Of a stretch of 64,000 nucleotides of DNA, positions 19,033-28,400 are shown in pieces (position 1 is the first letter of the stretch; each line of letters opens with the position of its first letter). Source of the stretch: JALNYB01 sp963676235 (GTDB lineage Archaea > Thermoplasmatota > Thermoplasmata > Methanomassiliicoccales > Methanomethylophilaceae); the NCBI GenBank assembly GCA_963676235.1, contig OY781044.1, positions 992,001 through 1,056,000 of the forward strand. The letters run 5' to 3'. The notes beneath the pieces were generated by a model that searched no databases, had not been told where the DNA came from, and saw only the letters and a program-made list of their open reading frames with translations. The translations under genes and the position numbers were made by a program.

Positions 19033-19553
19033 TGATCGGACAATCCATATTTATTAAGTATTTCTTTGATAGCATCGTTTGGATTTCTTTCATTGAGTTT
19101 TGGTTGAGCTATGCTCCACCATGCTTCTTCAAAATCTCTCAATTCTGCATGATAATCTTCATCAGTTTTGAATTTGGTGGAATCTATGCCCAAGAGTGCT
19201 TTCTGCTGCTCTTTGAATAGATCAACTTCGAAATTCTTGTTGACGAGGGCGACACCCATGTACATATCAAAATAGAATGACACGTCTAAAGCCATTTCTG
19301 TCGGAGTCGCATCATCCATCATATCAAGGATGCTGTTAGCGGTCATCTTAAAGATCATCTGACGTTTTGCATCTTCAGGGAGATCTGTCTTGTCGATGGT
19401 GTCGATAATTTCCTGATACCAGAGGTCACTGAGTGCTTTAACCCTTGTGGGATTCTTCTCATACAGTTGCTTGATTGCTTTTTCCTCATCTGAAGTTTCC
19501 TGTTCCTCTTCACCGAAAAGGCCTGCATTGGGGTCATTTTGATCTGTAACCAT
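19029..19553 (-). CDS. Acidic hypothetical protein, 174 aa
   Basis: Not recognised. The 174-residue soluble protein has an acidic N-terminal region (about residues 1-35), then predicted helices with aromatic-rich stretches such as SFYFDMYMGVALV and EEAWWSIAQPKLN. No Cys pairs and no catalytic motif are seen. It is one base downstream of an aminotransferase gene and overlaps the mevalonate kinase start by 4 bases, so it is very likely a real gene in a three-gene operon (aminotransferase, this gene, mevalonate kinase). Confidence 0.75.
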   Translation of the reverse strand: MVTDQNDPNAGLFGEEEQETSDEEKAIKQLYEKNPTRVKALSDLWYQEIIDTIDKTDLPEDAKRQMIFKMTANSILDMMDDATPTEMALDVSFYFDMYMGVALVNKNFEVDLFKEQQKALLGIDSTKFKTDEDYHAELRDFEEAWWSIAQPKLNERNPNDAIKEILNKYGLSDQ

Positions 19554-19554
19554 T

Positions 19555-20685
19555 TTAATTTCTCCTTAATTTCTTGACTGTTGATTCGAGAATGTCCATT
19601 CCAGCGTTGATCTTCTTCTCATCTGCTGCGTATGAGAATCTCAGATGACCTTCTCCGTACTTTCCGAATGCCGATCCAGGGGTGCAGATGAGACCGTCCT
19701 TCACTAATTGATTGGCAAGTTCTGCTGAGGTCATCTCAAGATCAAATGAGGGGAATGCATAAAACGATCCTTTCGGAGGTATGATGTTCATTCCGGGAAT
19801 TTCATTGATTCTCTGTGAGATGAGGTCTCTTCTTTTTTTGAACACAGCTCTTGCATTTACAAGATAATTTTCTATGTTGGGTAAGGCAGCAAGTATGCCG
19901 TATTGTGCGGGCATTGCCGGGCTGGCACACACATGATATTGCATTTTGATAAGGTCTGCCATGTGTTTTTCTTCGGCACACAGGAAACCCATTCTCCATC
20001 CAGTGACAGCCATCATTTTTGAGAATCCGTTGGAGACGATTGCCATGTCCAAACGGTCCATGAATGAGACATGTTTTCCTTCGTAAACGTATGAATCATA
20101 CACTTCATCGGAAACGATTCCGATGTTTTTATCTTCGGCAATATCCAGAAGTGCCTTCTTGGTCTCTTCTGTTATGATTCCGCCAGTAGGGTTGGAAGGA
20201 CTGTTTACTATGATCATCTTCGTTTTTGATGTGATTTTAGATTTGATATCTTCTACATCGGGCTGGAAATCTCCTTCCGTAAGTCTGTATTCTATCGGAA
20301 TACCACCTGCGAGTTTTGTGTGCGGACCATAAATGACGAATCCAGGACTCGGTATGAGTACTTCGTCGCCTTGGTCAATGAATGATTCTGCGATTTCCAG
20401 AAGTCCGGATGAACCGCTAGGGGTGATCATAATGTCATTTCCAGTGATCTTTCCATACATCGAGAATCTTTTTGCTACTGCATCTCTGAGCTCAGGTATG
20501 CCTGCAGTAGGACCGTATCTGTTACGTCCGTTCAATGCAGCGTTGTTCATACCCTCTATAGCTTCTTGGGGCGGATCCAGATCTGGTTCTCCTAATCCGA
20601 GATTGATTGAGTTCGGTCCTGCGAGATCGAACATTTTCCTTATCCCTGACATGGGGATAGAGTTTAGCCTCTGTGAGACCTTCAT
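19555..20685 (-). CDS. Pyridoxal-phosphate aminotransferase, class I/II
   Basis: Aspartate/aromatic-type aminotransferase of fold type I, 376 residues from the ATG at 20685; the frame is open to 20727 (14 more residues), but MKVSQRLNSIPMSGIRKM is the usual start. PLP-site elements are INLGLGEPDLDPP, the NPTGGI segment in VNSPSNPTGG, SDEVYDSYVY with the Asp that contacts the pyridine nitrogen, and SNGFSKMMAVTGWRMGF with the Schiff-base Lys. The exact amino-acid substrate (Asp, aromatic or other) cannot be set from sequence. Confidence 0.9.
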   Translation of the reverse strand: MKVSQRLNSIPMSGIRKMFDLAGPNSINLGLGEPDLDPPQEAIEGMNNAALNGRNRYGPTAGIPELRDAVAKRFSMYGKITGNDIMITPSGSSGLLEIAESFIDQGDEVLIPSPGFVIYGPHTKLAGGIPIEYRLTEGDFQPDVEDIKSKITSKTKMIIVNSPSNPTGGIITEETKKALLDIAEDKNIGIVSDEVYDSYVYEGKHVSFMDRLDMAIVSNGFSKMMAVTGWRMGFLCAEEKHMADLIKMQYHVCASPAMPAQYGILAALPNIENYLVNARAVFKKRRDLISQRINEIPGMNIIPPKGSFYAFPSFDLEMTSAELANQLVKDGLICTPGSAFGKYGEGHLRFSYAADEKKINAGMDILESTVKKLRRN

Positions 20686-21136
20686 GTGGGGGTTATTGTA
20701 TGCATTTGTTATATTGATTGCTAACATGCATGCTCAAACCAGGTTGGAAACAATGGTCTTTAGGAATTGAAGATATACCATATCGTCTCATTTTGCAGCG
20801 TGAAACAACTTGTTGAAAGTATCGGTATGAGGCAAGTAGGAAATATAATATCAATCGTACCTTGTTGATAGAATATATTTCAGTATGGTATTGGCCCAGC
20901 CTATCTGTATTCAGGTTAGACGGGAATTAATCAAAGTAAATATTGACAACACTTCATTGATTTTTTTTGTTGATATCCTATTGTAAATAAATTCTGTGTC
21001 GGGTCTCGATCATAAACGAGACGGTTAGTTACATTTTTCATTCATTTCTCAATCTGTATGATATTTATGACAACCTTATAAAATGTTTCAAAGTGTTTTT
21101 CGCCAAGATTATTAATGCATGTGACGGTACAGTATC
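20686..21136 (+). other. A+T-rich intergenic region with divergent promoters
   Basis: About 450 bases with no supported gene. It holds the promoter of the leftward aminotransferase operon and, at 21073-21083, ccttataaaat, a good TATA box for the rightward gene at 21137. No repeat, tRNA or clear hairpin was found. Confidence 0.6.
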
Positions 21137-21685
21137 ATGGTAGAAATAAACAGGAAGGCATGGCTCGTCCTAGATGTGGTCGGAGTTATCGTACTTCTTA
21201 TCGGAGTTATAGGTTTCGTCGGTCTTATTGACATCGGTGAAACAGCTTCGACCGTGGTTTTCGGAATAGGGGTATTTCTGATAATAGAATCGGCGGTATT
21301 CATCTATCTTGAAGGCCTCACAATTAGAACTGAACTTCAAGAAATCGAAGAATCAAAAGAATTGATAGACAAAGCGAATGCTGTTTCGGACAGTTCAGAT
21401 GAGAATTATATCTTAGACCTGACAAAAGGATCTGAAAAAATATCTGAGCTGAATGAAGGAATCATGTCAGAATCGAAAGAGGTTTCTGCAGAATCTTATC
21501 CAGAAGACGATTTTCAGGAAGAAGTTCTTTATCAGGCGGAAGATGTTGAATCTAATAAGGGCAAATCCGTAATCATAAAGGAGATGCCGGTTGAGTCAGT
21601 TGCGCCGATTGGATCCAAAGAGTCAGATGATAATAATGTTTCAGAAGATTTCGATGACAATCTCGATTCTTCAGAGAAGTTTTGA
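21137..21685 (+). CDS. Small membrane protein with acidic cytoplasmic tail
   Basis: A 182-residue protein, no family recognised. Two adjacent hydrophobic helices span about residues 8-30 (LVLDVVGVIVLLIGVIGFVG) and 36-56 (VVFGIGVFLIIESAVFIYL). The remaining 120 residues are strongly acidic, Ser/Glu/Asp-rich and probably disordered. It lies 6 bases upstream of an HD-domain nucleotidase gene, so the two are likely expressed together; whether they work together is unknown. Confidence 0.75.
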   Translation: MVEINRKAWLVLDVVGVIVLLIGVIGFVGLIDIGETASTVVFGIGVFLIIESAVFIYLEGLTIRTELQEIEESKELIDKANAVSDSSDENYILDLTKGSEKISELNEGIMSESKEVSAESYPEDDFQEEVLYQAEDVESNKGKSVIIKEMPVESVAPIGSKESDDNNVSEDFDDNLDSSEKF

Positions 21686-21691
21686 GGCACA

Positions 21692-22846
21692 ATGACAGAG
21701 AACAAAGCGCTTAACGCGAATATACTGTATTCTTTATTCAATGCCGTAAATATGCACAGGTGGAATGATCATCTTCGCACGTTGGATCTTACAGAATTGG
21801 ATAAGCAGGCCCACAAAGCGGCCATTGCATGGGTCCTTGGCAAATATGAGGAAATGGAATGTAATTGTAAGCTAGATTGGGAAAAAATAATCGAGCACAC
21901 TTTATTCTCATTCATTCAGAGACTTGTACTTACCGATTTGAAACCGCAGGTGTTTCACCGCGTGATTTCGGAGAAGTTCGATGAAGTCAATAATTATGTT
22001 CTAAGTGAATTCGACACGAACGTCCCCGATACAGATCCAAGATTCAGGATGCGTCTCGAAGAATATCTCAAATCCGATAAGAAATCCAAAGAGGATGACA
22101 TAATACGTGCAGCTCATTATTTAGCTACAAGATGGGAATTCAATACGATCTACGATGTGAACCGTTCTGTGTACGGAATAGAACAGACGCGCGTGGAGAT
22201 CGATGAGCAGATCTTCCAGCATATGGACCTTATAGGTGTGAAAAGATTGATGGAGAATCAGAGTTCATTCAATTTTGTAGACCTCATAGGTCAGTTAAGG
22301 TTTCAACAAAGATGGGCAAGGACCCCCAGGATACCGAAAACATCTGTTCTCGGTCACTCTCTTATGGTTGCAGATATGATATACCTAAATGATGTTGACA
22401 GAGATTCTGATAAGAGACAGATCTATAACAATTTCTATACAGCATTATTTCACGATCTTCCTGAGGTATTGACAAAGGATGTTATTTCTCCTGTGAAGTT
22501 CAATGTTAACGGTCTTTCCGATCTTTTGGAAAGCTATGAGCATGAACTCATAGATTCTAAGATAATGCCATTGATCCCGGAGTCTTGGCGTGATGAGTTA
22601 AAGGAAATGGTCTATGAACCGTTCGTTGACTGTGATGATAGGGTTTATGGAAAAAGGAGAGGAAAAGACCTCAAAGCATGTGACATGATGGCTGCATGGA
22701 TCGAAGCATACGTCTCCATATGTTACGGCGTGTCCTCTAAAACTCTAAGGGATGGAGAAGCGTCCATAAGAGCAAAATTGGAAATAAACGGAAAAGGAAT
22801 AAATGCAAAAGGTTTGATTGAAAGTTTTAATCAGATGGAAATCTGA
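21692..22846 (+). CDS. HD-domain phosphohydrolase, YfbR-like
   Basis: A 384-residue protein with a central HD domain. The metal-binding residues appear in VLGHSLMVADM and FHDLPEVLTKDVISPVKF, a layout much like the 5'-deoxynucleotidase YfbR, where HD is followed by a Glu and a Pro-Val-Lys segment. A late Asp in FVDCDDRVYG and KACDMMAAW completes a plausible site. A nucleotidase or nucleotide-turnover role is inferred. It is longer than YfbR (about 200 residues) because of an N-terminal helical region. It converges on serS with only 6 bases between stops. Confidence 0.85.
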   Translation: MTENKALNANILYSLFNAVNMHRWNDHLRTLDLTELDKQAHKAAIAWVLGKYEEMECNCKLDWEKIIEHTLFSFIQRLVLTDLKPQVFHRVISEKFDEVNNYVLSEFDTNVPDTDPRFRMRLEEYLKSDKKSKEDDIIRAAHYLATRWEFNTIYDVNRSVYGIEQTRVEIDEQIFQHMDLIGVKRLMENQSSFNFVDLIGQLRFQQRWARTPRIPKTSVLGHSLMVADMIYLNDVDRDSDKRQIYNNFYTALFHDLPEVLTKDVISPVKFNVNGLSDLLESYEHELIDSKIMPLIPESWRDELKEMVYEPFVDCDDRVYGKRRGKDLKACDMMAAWIEAYVSICYGVSSKTLRDGEASIRAKLEINGKGINAKGLIESFNQMEI

Positions 22847-22852
22847 TCAAGT

Positions 22853-24124
22853 TCAATTCTTTCCGATGATCTCTTGGCCATCCATGTATTTTCTGAGTAC
22901 TTCAGGAATAGTGACGGTTCCGTCCTTGTTCTGGTAGTTCTCAAGAATTGCGACCATTGTCCTCGGGAGAGCAAGTCCTGATCCGTTGAGTGTGTGTATG
23001 AATTCGCTCTTGAGATGGGGTTCAGGCCTGTATTTTATCCTGGCTCTGCGTGCCTGGAAGTCTGTGAAGTTGGAACACGAGGACGCTTCCAGCCATGCAT
23101 CTTTTCCAGGGGCGTAAAGTTCAAGATCGAAACATTTGGCGCACGAGAAGCTCATATCTCCGGTACAAAGTAGTAATACATGATACGGAAGGTTGAGACC
23201 TTTTATTAGTTCCTCAGCATCATTCCTCAGCTCTTCTAAAGCAGGCCATGATGTCTCAGGAAGTACGAATCTCACCATTTCTACTTTGTTAAATTCGTGG
23301 ACACGGATGATTCCTCTTGTGTCTGCGTGTTTTCCAACCTCTCTCCTGAATGAAGGCAGGTAGGCTGTATATTTGATAGGAAGCTGGTCTTTCTCCAAGA
23401 TATCATCCTGGAATAGGTTGGTCAGAGGCACCTCTGCCGTAGGATTGAGATACATATCATCTTTCTCTAGGTGATACATATCATCTTTAAGGTTAGGGTA
23501 TTGACCAGTTCCGATCAATGCATTTTTATTGACGATGACAGGCGGGAATATCTCTGTGTATCCTTGCTTATGATGCATATCAAGGAAATAGTTGATGAGC
23601 GCGCGTTCTAAACGGGCTCCATCGCCTCTCAGGCAGTAGAATCCGCTTCCTGCTACTTTCACACCGCCGTCAAAGTCTATGATGCCGAGGTCATCAGCGA
23701 TCTCCCAATGTTCTTTGGGCTTGAAATCGAATTTCCTTTTCTCTCCCCATTCGTAGACAATGACATTGTCATCACTGTCCTTTCCTAACGGGACTGATTT
23801 ATCAGGTATGTTCGGGATGTTGAGTACACAGTTGTTACGGATCTCGTCGAGTTCTGCCATTCTGGCATCATTGGCCTTTATCTTATCTCCAACGTCACGC
23901 ATTTCTACGATCTTTGTATCTTTATCTGTTCCTTGGGACATTTTCGAAATCTGCATGGAGACTTCGTTCCTGATTTTTCTCAGGCCGTTATTCTCATTAG
24001 TGAGTTGTCTCCATTCTTCATCCGCAGCGAGGAAATTGTTGAGTATATCATCGTCTTTGTTTCTGTTCTGGAGCATTGTCCTGATCATTTCAGGATTCGA
24101 TCTTATTATGCTTACATCCAGCAT
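22853..24124 (-). CDS. serS: Seryl-tRNA synthetase (common class II form)
   Basis: Charges tRNA-Ser. The 423 residues begin with the long antiparallel coiled-coil arm (residues about 30-110), followed by the class II catalytic core: GTGQYPNLKDDMYHL, motif 2 (SFRREVGKHADTRGIIRVHEFNKVE region), EASSCSNFTDFQARRARIKY and the motif 3 region LNGSGLALPRTMVAILENYQ. It is the standard type, not the rare SerRS found in some methanogens. The CRM-domain gene ends 9 bases before it on the same strand. Confidence 0.96.
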   Translation of the reverse strand: MLDVSIIRSNPEMIRTMLQNRNKDDDILNNFLAADEEWRQLTNENNGLRKIRNEVSMQISKMSQGTDKDTKIVEMRDVGDKIKANDARMAELDEIRNNCVLNIPNIPDKSVPLGKDSDDNVIVYEWGEKRKFDFKPKEHWEIADDLGIIDFDGGVKVAGSGFYCLRGDGARLERALINYFLDMHHKQGYTEIFPPVIVNKNALIGTGQYPNLKDDMYHLEKDDMYLNPTAEVPLTNLFQDDILEKDQLPIKYTAYLPSFRREVGKHADTRGIIRVHEFNKVEMVRFVLPETSWPALEELRNDAEELIKGLNLPYHVLLLCTGDMSFSCAKCFDLELYAPGKDAWLEASSCSNFTDFQARRARIKYRPEPHLKSEFIHTLNGSGLALPRTMVAILENYQNKDGTVTIPEVLRKYMDGQEIIGKN

Positions 24125-24133
24125 CTGAACACC

Positions 24134-24427
24134 TTAGAATTTTTTTTGACCCAGGGAAGTCCATGTTCTTATGTCTGTAAGAACAATGACGCTGCCGCGA
24201 ACATCCACAGCGACGGAATTCGTGGATTCTGCTATTTTATCTGCGATCTCTTGTACCCCTTCATCAGAGTTGCTTAGAACTTTGATTTTGATCAAGCGGC
24301 TGTTCTTCAGCTGTGTTGTGATCTCATCATAAAGTCCCTGGTCGAGGCCGTCTTTTCCGACATGTATGGTAACGATGAGGTCTTTCGCGCGTCTCATCAA
24401 TTCCTTTTTCGCTTCTTTTTCCGTCAT
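24134..24427 (-). CDS. CRM/YhbY-type RNA-binding protein
   Basis: A 97-residue single CRM domain protein, expected to bind RNA and associate with large-subunit ribosome assembly. The core pattern is LMRRAKDLIVTIHVGKDGL, the leading helix QGLYDEITTQLKN and the strand LIKIKVLSN. It overlaps the preceding RNase P gene by 4 bases and is followed closely by serS, forming an Rpp21-CRM-SerRS operon; an Rpp21-CRM pairing is common in archaea. Confidence 0.88.
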   Translation of the reverse strand: MTEKEAKKELMRRAKDLIVTIHVGKDGLDQGLYDEITTQLKNSRLIKIKVLSNSDEGVQEIADKIAESTNSVAVDVRGSVIVLTDIRTWTSLGQKKF

Positions 24428-24744
24428 TTTGTTCTCTCCCTGTTATACGGCATACGTCTTGCCGTGCCACAGTCTTTGCAGCACGAGACGATCTTATGAC
24501 CTGTGAGTCTGATTGTGCAGTTGACACCAGGCATCATCGGAAGCAAGCATTTTTTACAATACTTGAAATTTTCCGGAAATTTCTGACGTGTCTTCATACC
24601 GATGCTTTTGGCAATGGCGACATATCGTCTTGCACGATCGTTCTTTCCTTCTTTCACGGCTTCTTCGGATAGCGCCGTCAAGATATTGATGCGTTCAGAA
24701 CCGATGTTGGCGACCGTATTTTTGGAAAGATGTCTCTTCGACAT
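24424..24744 (-). CDS. rnp4: RNase P protein component 4 (Rpp21 family)
   Basis: Protein subunit of archaeal RNase P, which trims tRNA 5' ends. The 106 residues have the family's helical N-terminus (INILTALSEEAVKEGKNDRA) and a zinc ribbon with CKKCLLPMMPGVNC and CCKDCGTARRMPYN near the C-terminus. Length is normal. It is the first gene of the rnp4-CRM-serS operon; a 10-bp inverted repeat lies about 50-100 bases upstream of its start. Confidence 0.93.
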   Translation of the reverse strand: MSKRHLSKNTVANIGSERINILTALSEEAVKEGKNDRARRYVAIAKSIGMKTRQKFPENFKYCKKCLLPMMPGVNCTIRLTGHKIVSCCKDCGTARRMPYNRERTK

Positions 24745-24784
24745 GATATATGCTCTTGACTCAAGAGTTATGCGTGGAATATAA

Positions 24785-25567
24785 AGGTTGTCCGTTCATA
24801 CTTTTATTTGAGCGTATTCAATTCGCATTGTTATGAACGGATAATGTTTGCAATTAGAGATTTTCTTTACACAAGTGCTTTTGAGATGTCCGATTTATGT
24901 AGCAGAGTTAAGCAAAACATCTGTCGCCCCTTACGCATGTAATCATAGAGGAACGACTAAGACATAAAGATATGGAATCCAAATTCAAAGCGTAAATCTA
25001 TCATCGTCAATAGAATCCAGAAACAGATCCGATGTTCAAATCAATTTCTGAGTGATTCAGGTATCAGAGGAATAGGTATTCTCAAGTATTCATTTCCTTA
25101 ATGTTGAGATTTTCTTCTGATTCCTCTGCGTATATGCCAGAGGAATTCGAGATCGTTTTGGAATTTGCGGACAACAGAGTCCCGATTTTGTTTCGATACG
25201 CTTATGTTCAGAAGGTCATTTTCAAGGGTCCATGTTATGGATTGCCTATCGTATGAGACATCGGACTTTACGGGACCTTGTTTGAGGCTAAGGATTGAAC
25301 ATCGACCATCAACTTTCTTGCAACATGGATTGGTATCTCTTATCTTCAATATCTGGGATAACCTTAAAACTGAATGATATCATGACGTTATTCACTTTCG
25401 TCTGTAATAATCGTGTCCGCGATATATAATTCTCTGGACATATACGTATTTTCAATGGAAAGCCTTATATTCGATGTATGATTGGTCGTGATTGGTCATA
25501 TAAGGCCGCTCGAGTAACAGTCTTTAAATAGAAATTTGGGATTGTCGCTCTATTATAATCCACACAG
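24785..25567 (+). other. Gene-poor region with possible transposase remnants
   Basis: About 780 bases without a convincing gene. Short open stretches exist on both strands at 25098-25377. The plus-strand one ends RLRIEHRPSTFLQHGLVSLIF-type sequence and then an Asn-Ile-Trp, weakly like the C-terminus of DDE transposases, while a neighbouring frame is broken by stops. The right part is the rpl10e promoter: 10-base direct repeats tgattggtcg/tgattggtca at 25479-25498 and TATA box tttaaata at 25523-25530. Confidence 0.4.
24791..24841. repeat. 10-bp perfect inverted repeat upstream of rnp4
   Basis: tccgttcata (24791-24800) and tatgaacgga (24832-24841) are perfect reverse complements separated by 31 bases. 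It lies in the promoter region of the leftward rnp4 operon. It could be a protein-binding site or a hairpin. Confidence 0.55.
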
Positions 25568-25576
25568 GTGGTACAA

Positions 25577-26095
25577 ATGGTAAGAAAGCCCGCATCGATG
25601 TACAGAAGGATAACAGGACAGGCGTATACACGTCGCGAATATATGGGTGGAGTTCCCGCAAGCAGGGTCAGCCAGTTTGATATGGGAAATCTCCAGGCAG
25701 AGTTCCCGGTAATTCTCACTCTCAGGGTGAAAAACCGTGTTCAGGTTAGGCATACTTCCCTCGAAGCCGGCCGTATTGCCGCAAACAGATTGCTTTCTTC
25801 AGACGCTGGAGTCCAGAACTATCACTTAACGGTAAGGCCTTACCCTCATTGTGTTTTGAGGGAGAACAAGCTCGCTACCGGTGCTGGTGCAGACCGTGTG
25901 TCGAGTGGAATGCGTTGTGCATTCGGAAAGGCAGTCGGTACCGCAGCCAGAATGGAGCGCAATCAGGCTATTCTTACAGTTCGTGTGTCAGCAGACAAGA
26001 TCGAAGTTGCAAAATTAGCACTCTGGAAGGCTTCAATGAAATTCCCGACACCCTGCTACATCGATGTAGAGAAAGGTCAGGAACTTATTCATTAA
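25577..26095 (+). CDS. rpl10e: 50S ribosomal protein L10e (uL16)
   Basis: Archaeal L16 counterpart near the peptidyl-transferase centre. The 172 residues start at ATG 25577 with MVRKPASMYRRITGQAYTRR, the classical L10e N-terminus; the in-frame GTG at 25568 would add only three residues and overlaps the ribosome binding site aggtgg. Other family segments are SQFDMGN, NRLLSSDAGVQNYHL and RPYPHCVLRENK. The dph2 gene follows after 2 bases. Confidence 0.97.
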   Translation: MVRKPASMYRRITGQAYTRREYMGGVPASRVSQFDMGNLQAEFPVILTLRVKNRVQVRHTSLEAGRIAANRLLSSDAGVQNYHLTVRPYPHCVLRENKLATGAGADRVSSGMRCAFGKAVGTAARMERNQAILTVRVSADKIEVAKLALWKASMKFPTPCYIDVEKGQELIH

Positions 26096-26097
26096 AC

Positions 26098-27078
26098 ATG
26101 TTTGACTTAGAGTTAGAGAACATCGTTGCTTGGATTCGCAACGGAGGGTTTACCTCCGTTGCTCTCCAATTGCCTGAGGGTCTAAAACTCAGGGCGATGG
26201 AAATTTCAGATAGATTGTCCCAAGATACAGGGGCAGATGTTTTGATCCTGGGCTATCCATGTTATGGTGCTTGCGATCTTTTTGTTGATTATCACAGATA
26301 TGCGGAAGCATTGGTGCATTTCGGGCATTCACCCATACCTTCGCAGGGAAACGATCCTAACGTGATGTATGTTGAGGCAAAAGCATCGCCGGACATCCTG
26401 GAAGCTGTTTCTTCTCTTGTACCGTTGATTCCTCAGAAGATCGGACTCTTGGCTACGGTACAATATGTGAATCTTATTCCAAAGGCGAAAGAGATCCTGG
26501 AAGGAATGGGAAAGAAGGTTTTCGTAGGAACAGGAGATAAGAGGATATGTTATCCGGGACAGGTACTCGGATGTAATTGTAGTACTGCAACTGCTATTGA
26601 AAACAAAGTGGATGCCTTTTTGTTCTTAGGGGAAGGGGATTTTCATCCTTTGGCGGTTGCTTTCGGAGTAAAAAAACCATTGATGGTCTTGAATCCTATT
26701 ACGGGAGAGATGAGATCTATCGATGACATACGTGATAGGATACTCAGGAAACGGTTTGCAGCTATAGAGTCCGCAATGGACGCAGAGTCTTTTCTGGTCA
26801 TTGTATGCGGAAAAGTAGGTCAGAACAGGTCCATTGCTGCTGCTGATGTCATCAGGAAATTGAAAGCAGCTGGAAAGAAAGCGTACAAGGTAATGTTGGA
26901 TGAAATATCCCCGGCATCACTGATGTCATATCAGGTTGATGCATATGTGAATACAGCATGCCCTAGGATAGCTATGGATGACTCTGTAAGATATTCGCAT
27001 CCGATGCTGACAGTCACAGAAACGGAGATAGTACTGGGCCTTCGTGATTGGGATGACTACAGCTTCGATTCAATTTGA
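26098..27078 (+). CDS. dph2: Diphthamide synthesis radical enzyme Dph2
   Basis: Archaeal Dph2 uses a non-canonical SAM-cleaving [4Fe-4S] cluster to transfer a 3-amino-3-carboxypropyl group to a His of elongation factor 2. The 326 residues contain the three cluster cysteines in their dispersed family positions: GYPCYGAC (C55 or C59), LGCNCSTA (C159/C161) and NTACPRIAMDD (C288). The frame is open further upstream through rpl10e in another frame, but ATG 26098, two bases after the L10e stop, gives the normal length. Its placement after L10e links two translation functions. Confidence 0.93.
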   Translation: MFDLELENIVAWIRNGGFTSVALQLPEGLKLRAMEISDRLSQDTGADVLILGYPCYGACDLFVDYHRYAEALVHFGHSPIPSQGNDPNVMYVEAKASPDILEAVSSLVPLIPQKIGLLATVQYVNLIPKAKEILEGMGKKVFVGTGDKRICYPGQVLGCNCSTATAIENKVDAFLFLGEGDFHPLAVAFGVKKPLMVLNPITGEMRSIDDIRDRILRKRFAAIESAMDAESFLVIVCGKVGQNRSIAAADVIRKLKAAGKKAYKVMLDEISPASLMSYQVDAYVNTACPRIAMDDSVRYSHPMLTVTETEIVLGLRDWDDYSFDSI

Positions 27079-27180
27079 ATCTAAAATCAATTGATTTTTC
27101 TAATTTTCAATGTTCATGCACGAGTATTAATGTTAAGTTTATAGAAATCCTTAATATAGATAATTGTTCTAAGAAAAATT

Positions 27181-27927
27181 ATGTTCACATCGGAAACTAT
27201 CTTAGATGTTGATATGCCGGATGTTCGCGTAGGTATAGGTTGCGATACAGACTCAGGATATGTTGAAAGAAGTGTTCATGTAATGAACAATAAGAATGTT
27301 GTTGTTTACAGGGACCCGAATGAATTAGTGAACGATCTTGTATCTGGAAAGATAGACGCGGCGATACGCGGCGATATGTCATCTTCAAAATTATTGCCGA
27401 TCCTCAAGGCAAAGATGGGTGTCAAAGAATTACAGAGACTTGTTCTTCTTGAACCCAGAAGAGGAAAACTTGTGTTCATGGCTCCCGTGGGTATAGATGA
27501 AGGATGGTCAGTCACACAGAAATATGACATGGCTGTCAAGTCCATAGTACTTATGAAGAAACTGGGTGCCGGTTCTAAGATAGCTGTTATGTCAGGTGGA
27601 AGGTCTGAGGATGTCGGAAGGAATGTGATCGTGGATAAGTCCATTGCCGACGCCAAGGAATTGACCGAACGTTTGATCAAAGCGGGATATGATGCATACA
27701 ACGCTCAGATCCTGATAGAGGATGCAGTGAATGAGGCGGATCTGATCATCGCACCCGACGGAATCACAGGGAATTTAATTTTTAGGGCTCTTCATTTCAT
27801 AGGAGAGGCCAAAGCATTGGGAGCACCGGTACTGAATATCGATAAGATATTCATCGATACTTCTAGAGTGAAGACAGATTATACAGATTCAATTGCCCTC
27901 GCAATGAGACTGACGGAGGAATTATAA
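27181..27927 (+). CDS. mmp4: Methanogenesis marker protein 4 (MtxX-like)
   Basis: A 248-residue protein of the MtxX/marker 4 family, found only in methanogens and relatives, with a fold related to phosphotransacetylases. Supporting segments are VRVGIGCDTD near the N-terminus, DAAIRGDMSSSKLLP (about 58-72), LMKKLGAGSKIAVMSGGR and the closing LIIAPDGITGNLIFRALHFIG. Its biochemical role is not established. It begins an operon with queD, overlapping its start by one base, which is unusual and ties this marker to deazapurine synthesis. Confidence 0.87.
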   Translation: MFTSETILDVDMPDVRVGIGCDTDSGYVERSVHVMNNKNVVVYRDPNELVNDLVSGKIDAAIRGDMSSSKLLPILKAKMGVKELQRLVLLEPRRGKLVFMAPVGIDEGWSVTQKYDMAVKSIVLMKKLGAGSKIAVMSGGRSEDVGRNVIVDKSIADAKELTERLIKAGYDAYNAQILIEDAVNEADLIIAPDGITGNLIFRALHFIGEAKALGAPVLNIDKIFIDTSRVKTDYTDSIALAMRLTEEL

Positions 27928-28400
27928 TGCTATTAGAGATCGACGGAGGGTATACGGGGATCAGATTCTCAGCATGTCATTTCATCCCCAGGCATGAGAA
28001 GTGTTCAAGACTTCACGGACACAGCTATATCGTGCGTCTACGCCTAGAAGGAGAGATCGGAGAAGAAGGAATGATCATGGATTTCGTTGTTCTGAAAAAG
28101 GAACTGAAAATAATGATTGATGAGATGGATCACAAGGTCTTGCTTCCTGCTTTATCTGATACTGTAAAGATCACGAAGACAGAGGATTCTGTAGAGGTTG
28201 TCTCATGTGGGAAGAGATATGTGTTTCCGATCGAGGACGTCAAGATGCTCGATGTCCACACAACAACGGCGGAAGAGATGTCAGAGATGATGACTGAAAG
28301 GATGGCTAAGCAGGTCAATATCCCTAAGAATGTCAAGAGCATCTCAGTCGGATTAGATGAGGAACGCGGTCAGACGGCTTGGTACACAAAGGTGCTCTAA
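27927..28400 (+). CDS. queD: 6-carboxytetrahydropterin synthase QueD / PTPS family
   Basis: Converts dihydroneopterin triphosphate to 6-carboxytetrahydropterin in the preQ0 pathway. The 157 residues have the PTPS zinc ligands: His in SACHFIPRHEKC and two His in SRLHGHSYIV. The catalytic Cys lies in the HEKCSRLHGH stretch and the C-terminal GLDEERGQTAWY gives the pterin-binding Glu. It overlaps both neighbours by one base. Next to queC and queE, assignment to archaeosine-precursor synthesis is stronger than to biopterin. Confidence 0.93.
   Translation: MLLEIDGGYTGIRFSACHFIPRHEKCSRLHGHSYIVRLRLEGEIGEEGMIMDFVVLKKELKIMIDEMDHKVLLPALSDTVKITKTEDSVEVVSCGKRYVFPIEDVKMLDVHTTTAEEMSEMMTERMAKQVNIPKNVKSISVGLDEERGQTAWYTKVL

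Noticed and set aside
25098..25349. 83-codon minus-strand open frame MKIRDTNPCCKKVDGRC...
   Set aside because: No recognisable family and overlaps an opposite-strand frame; probable remnant or chance.
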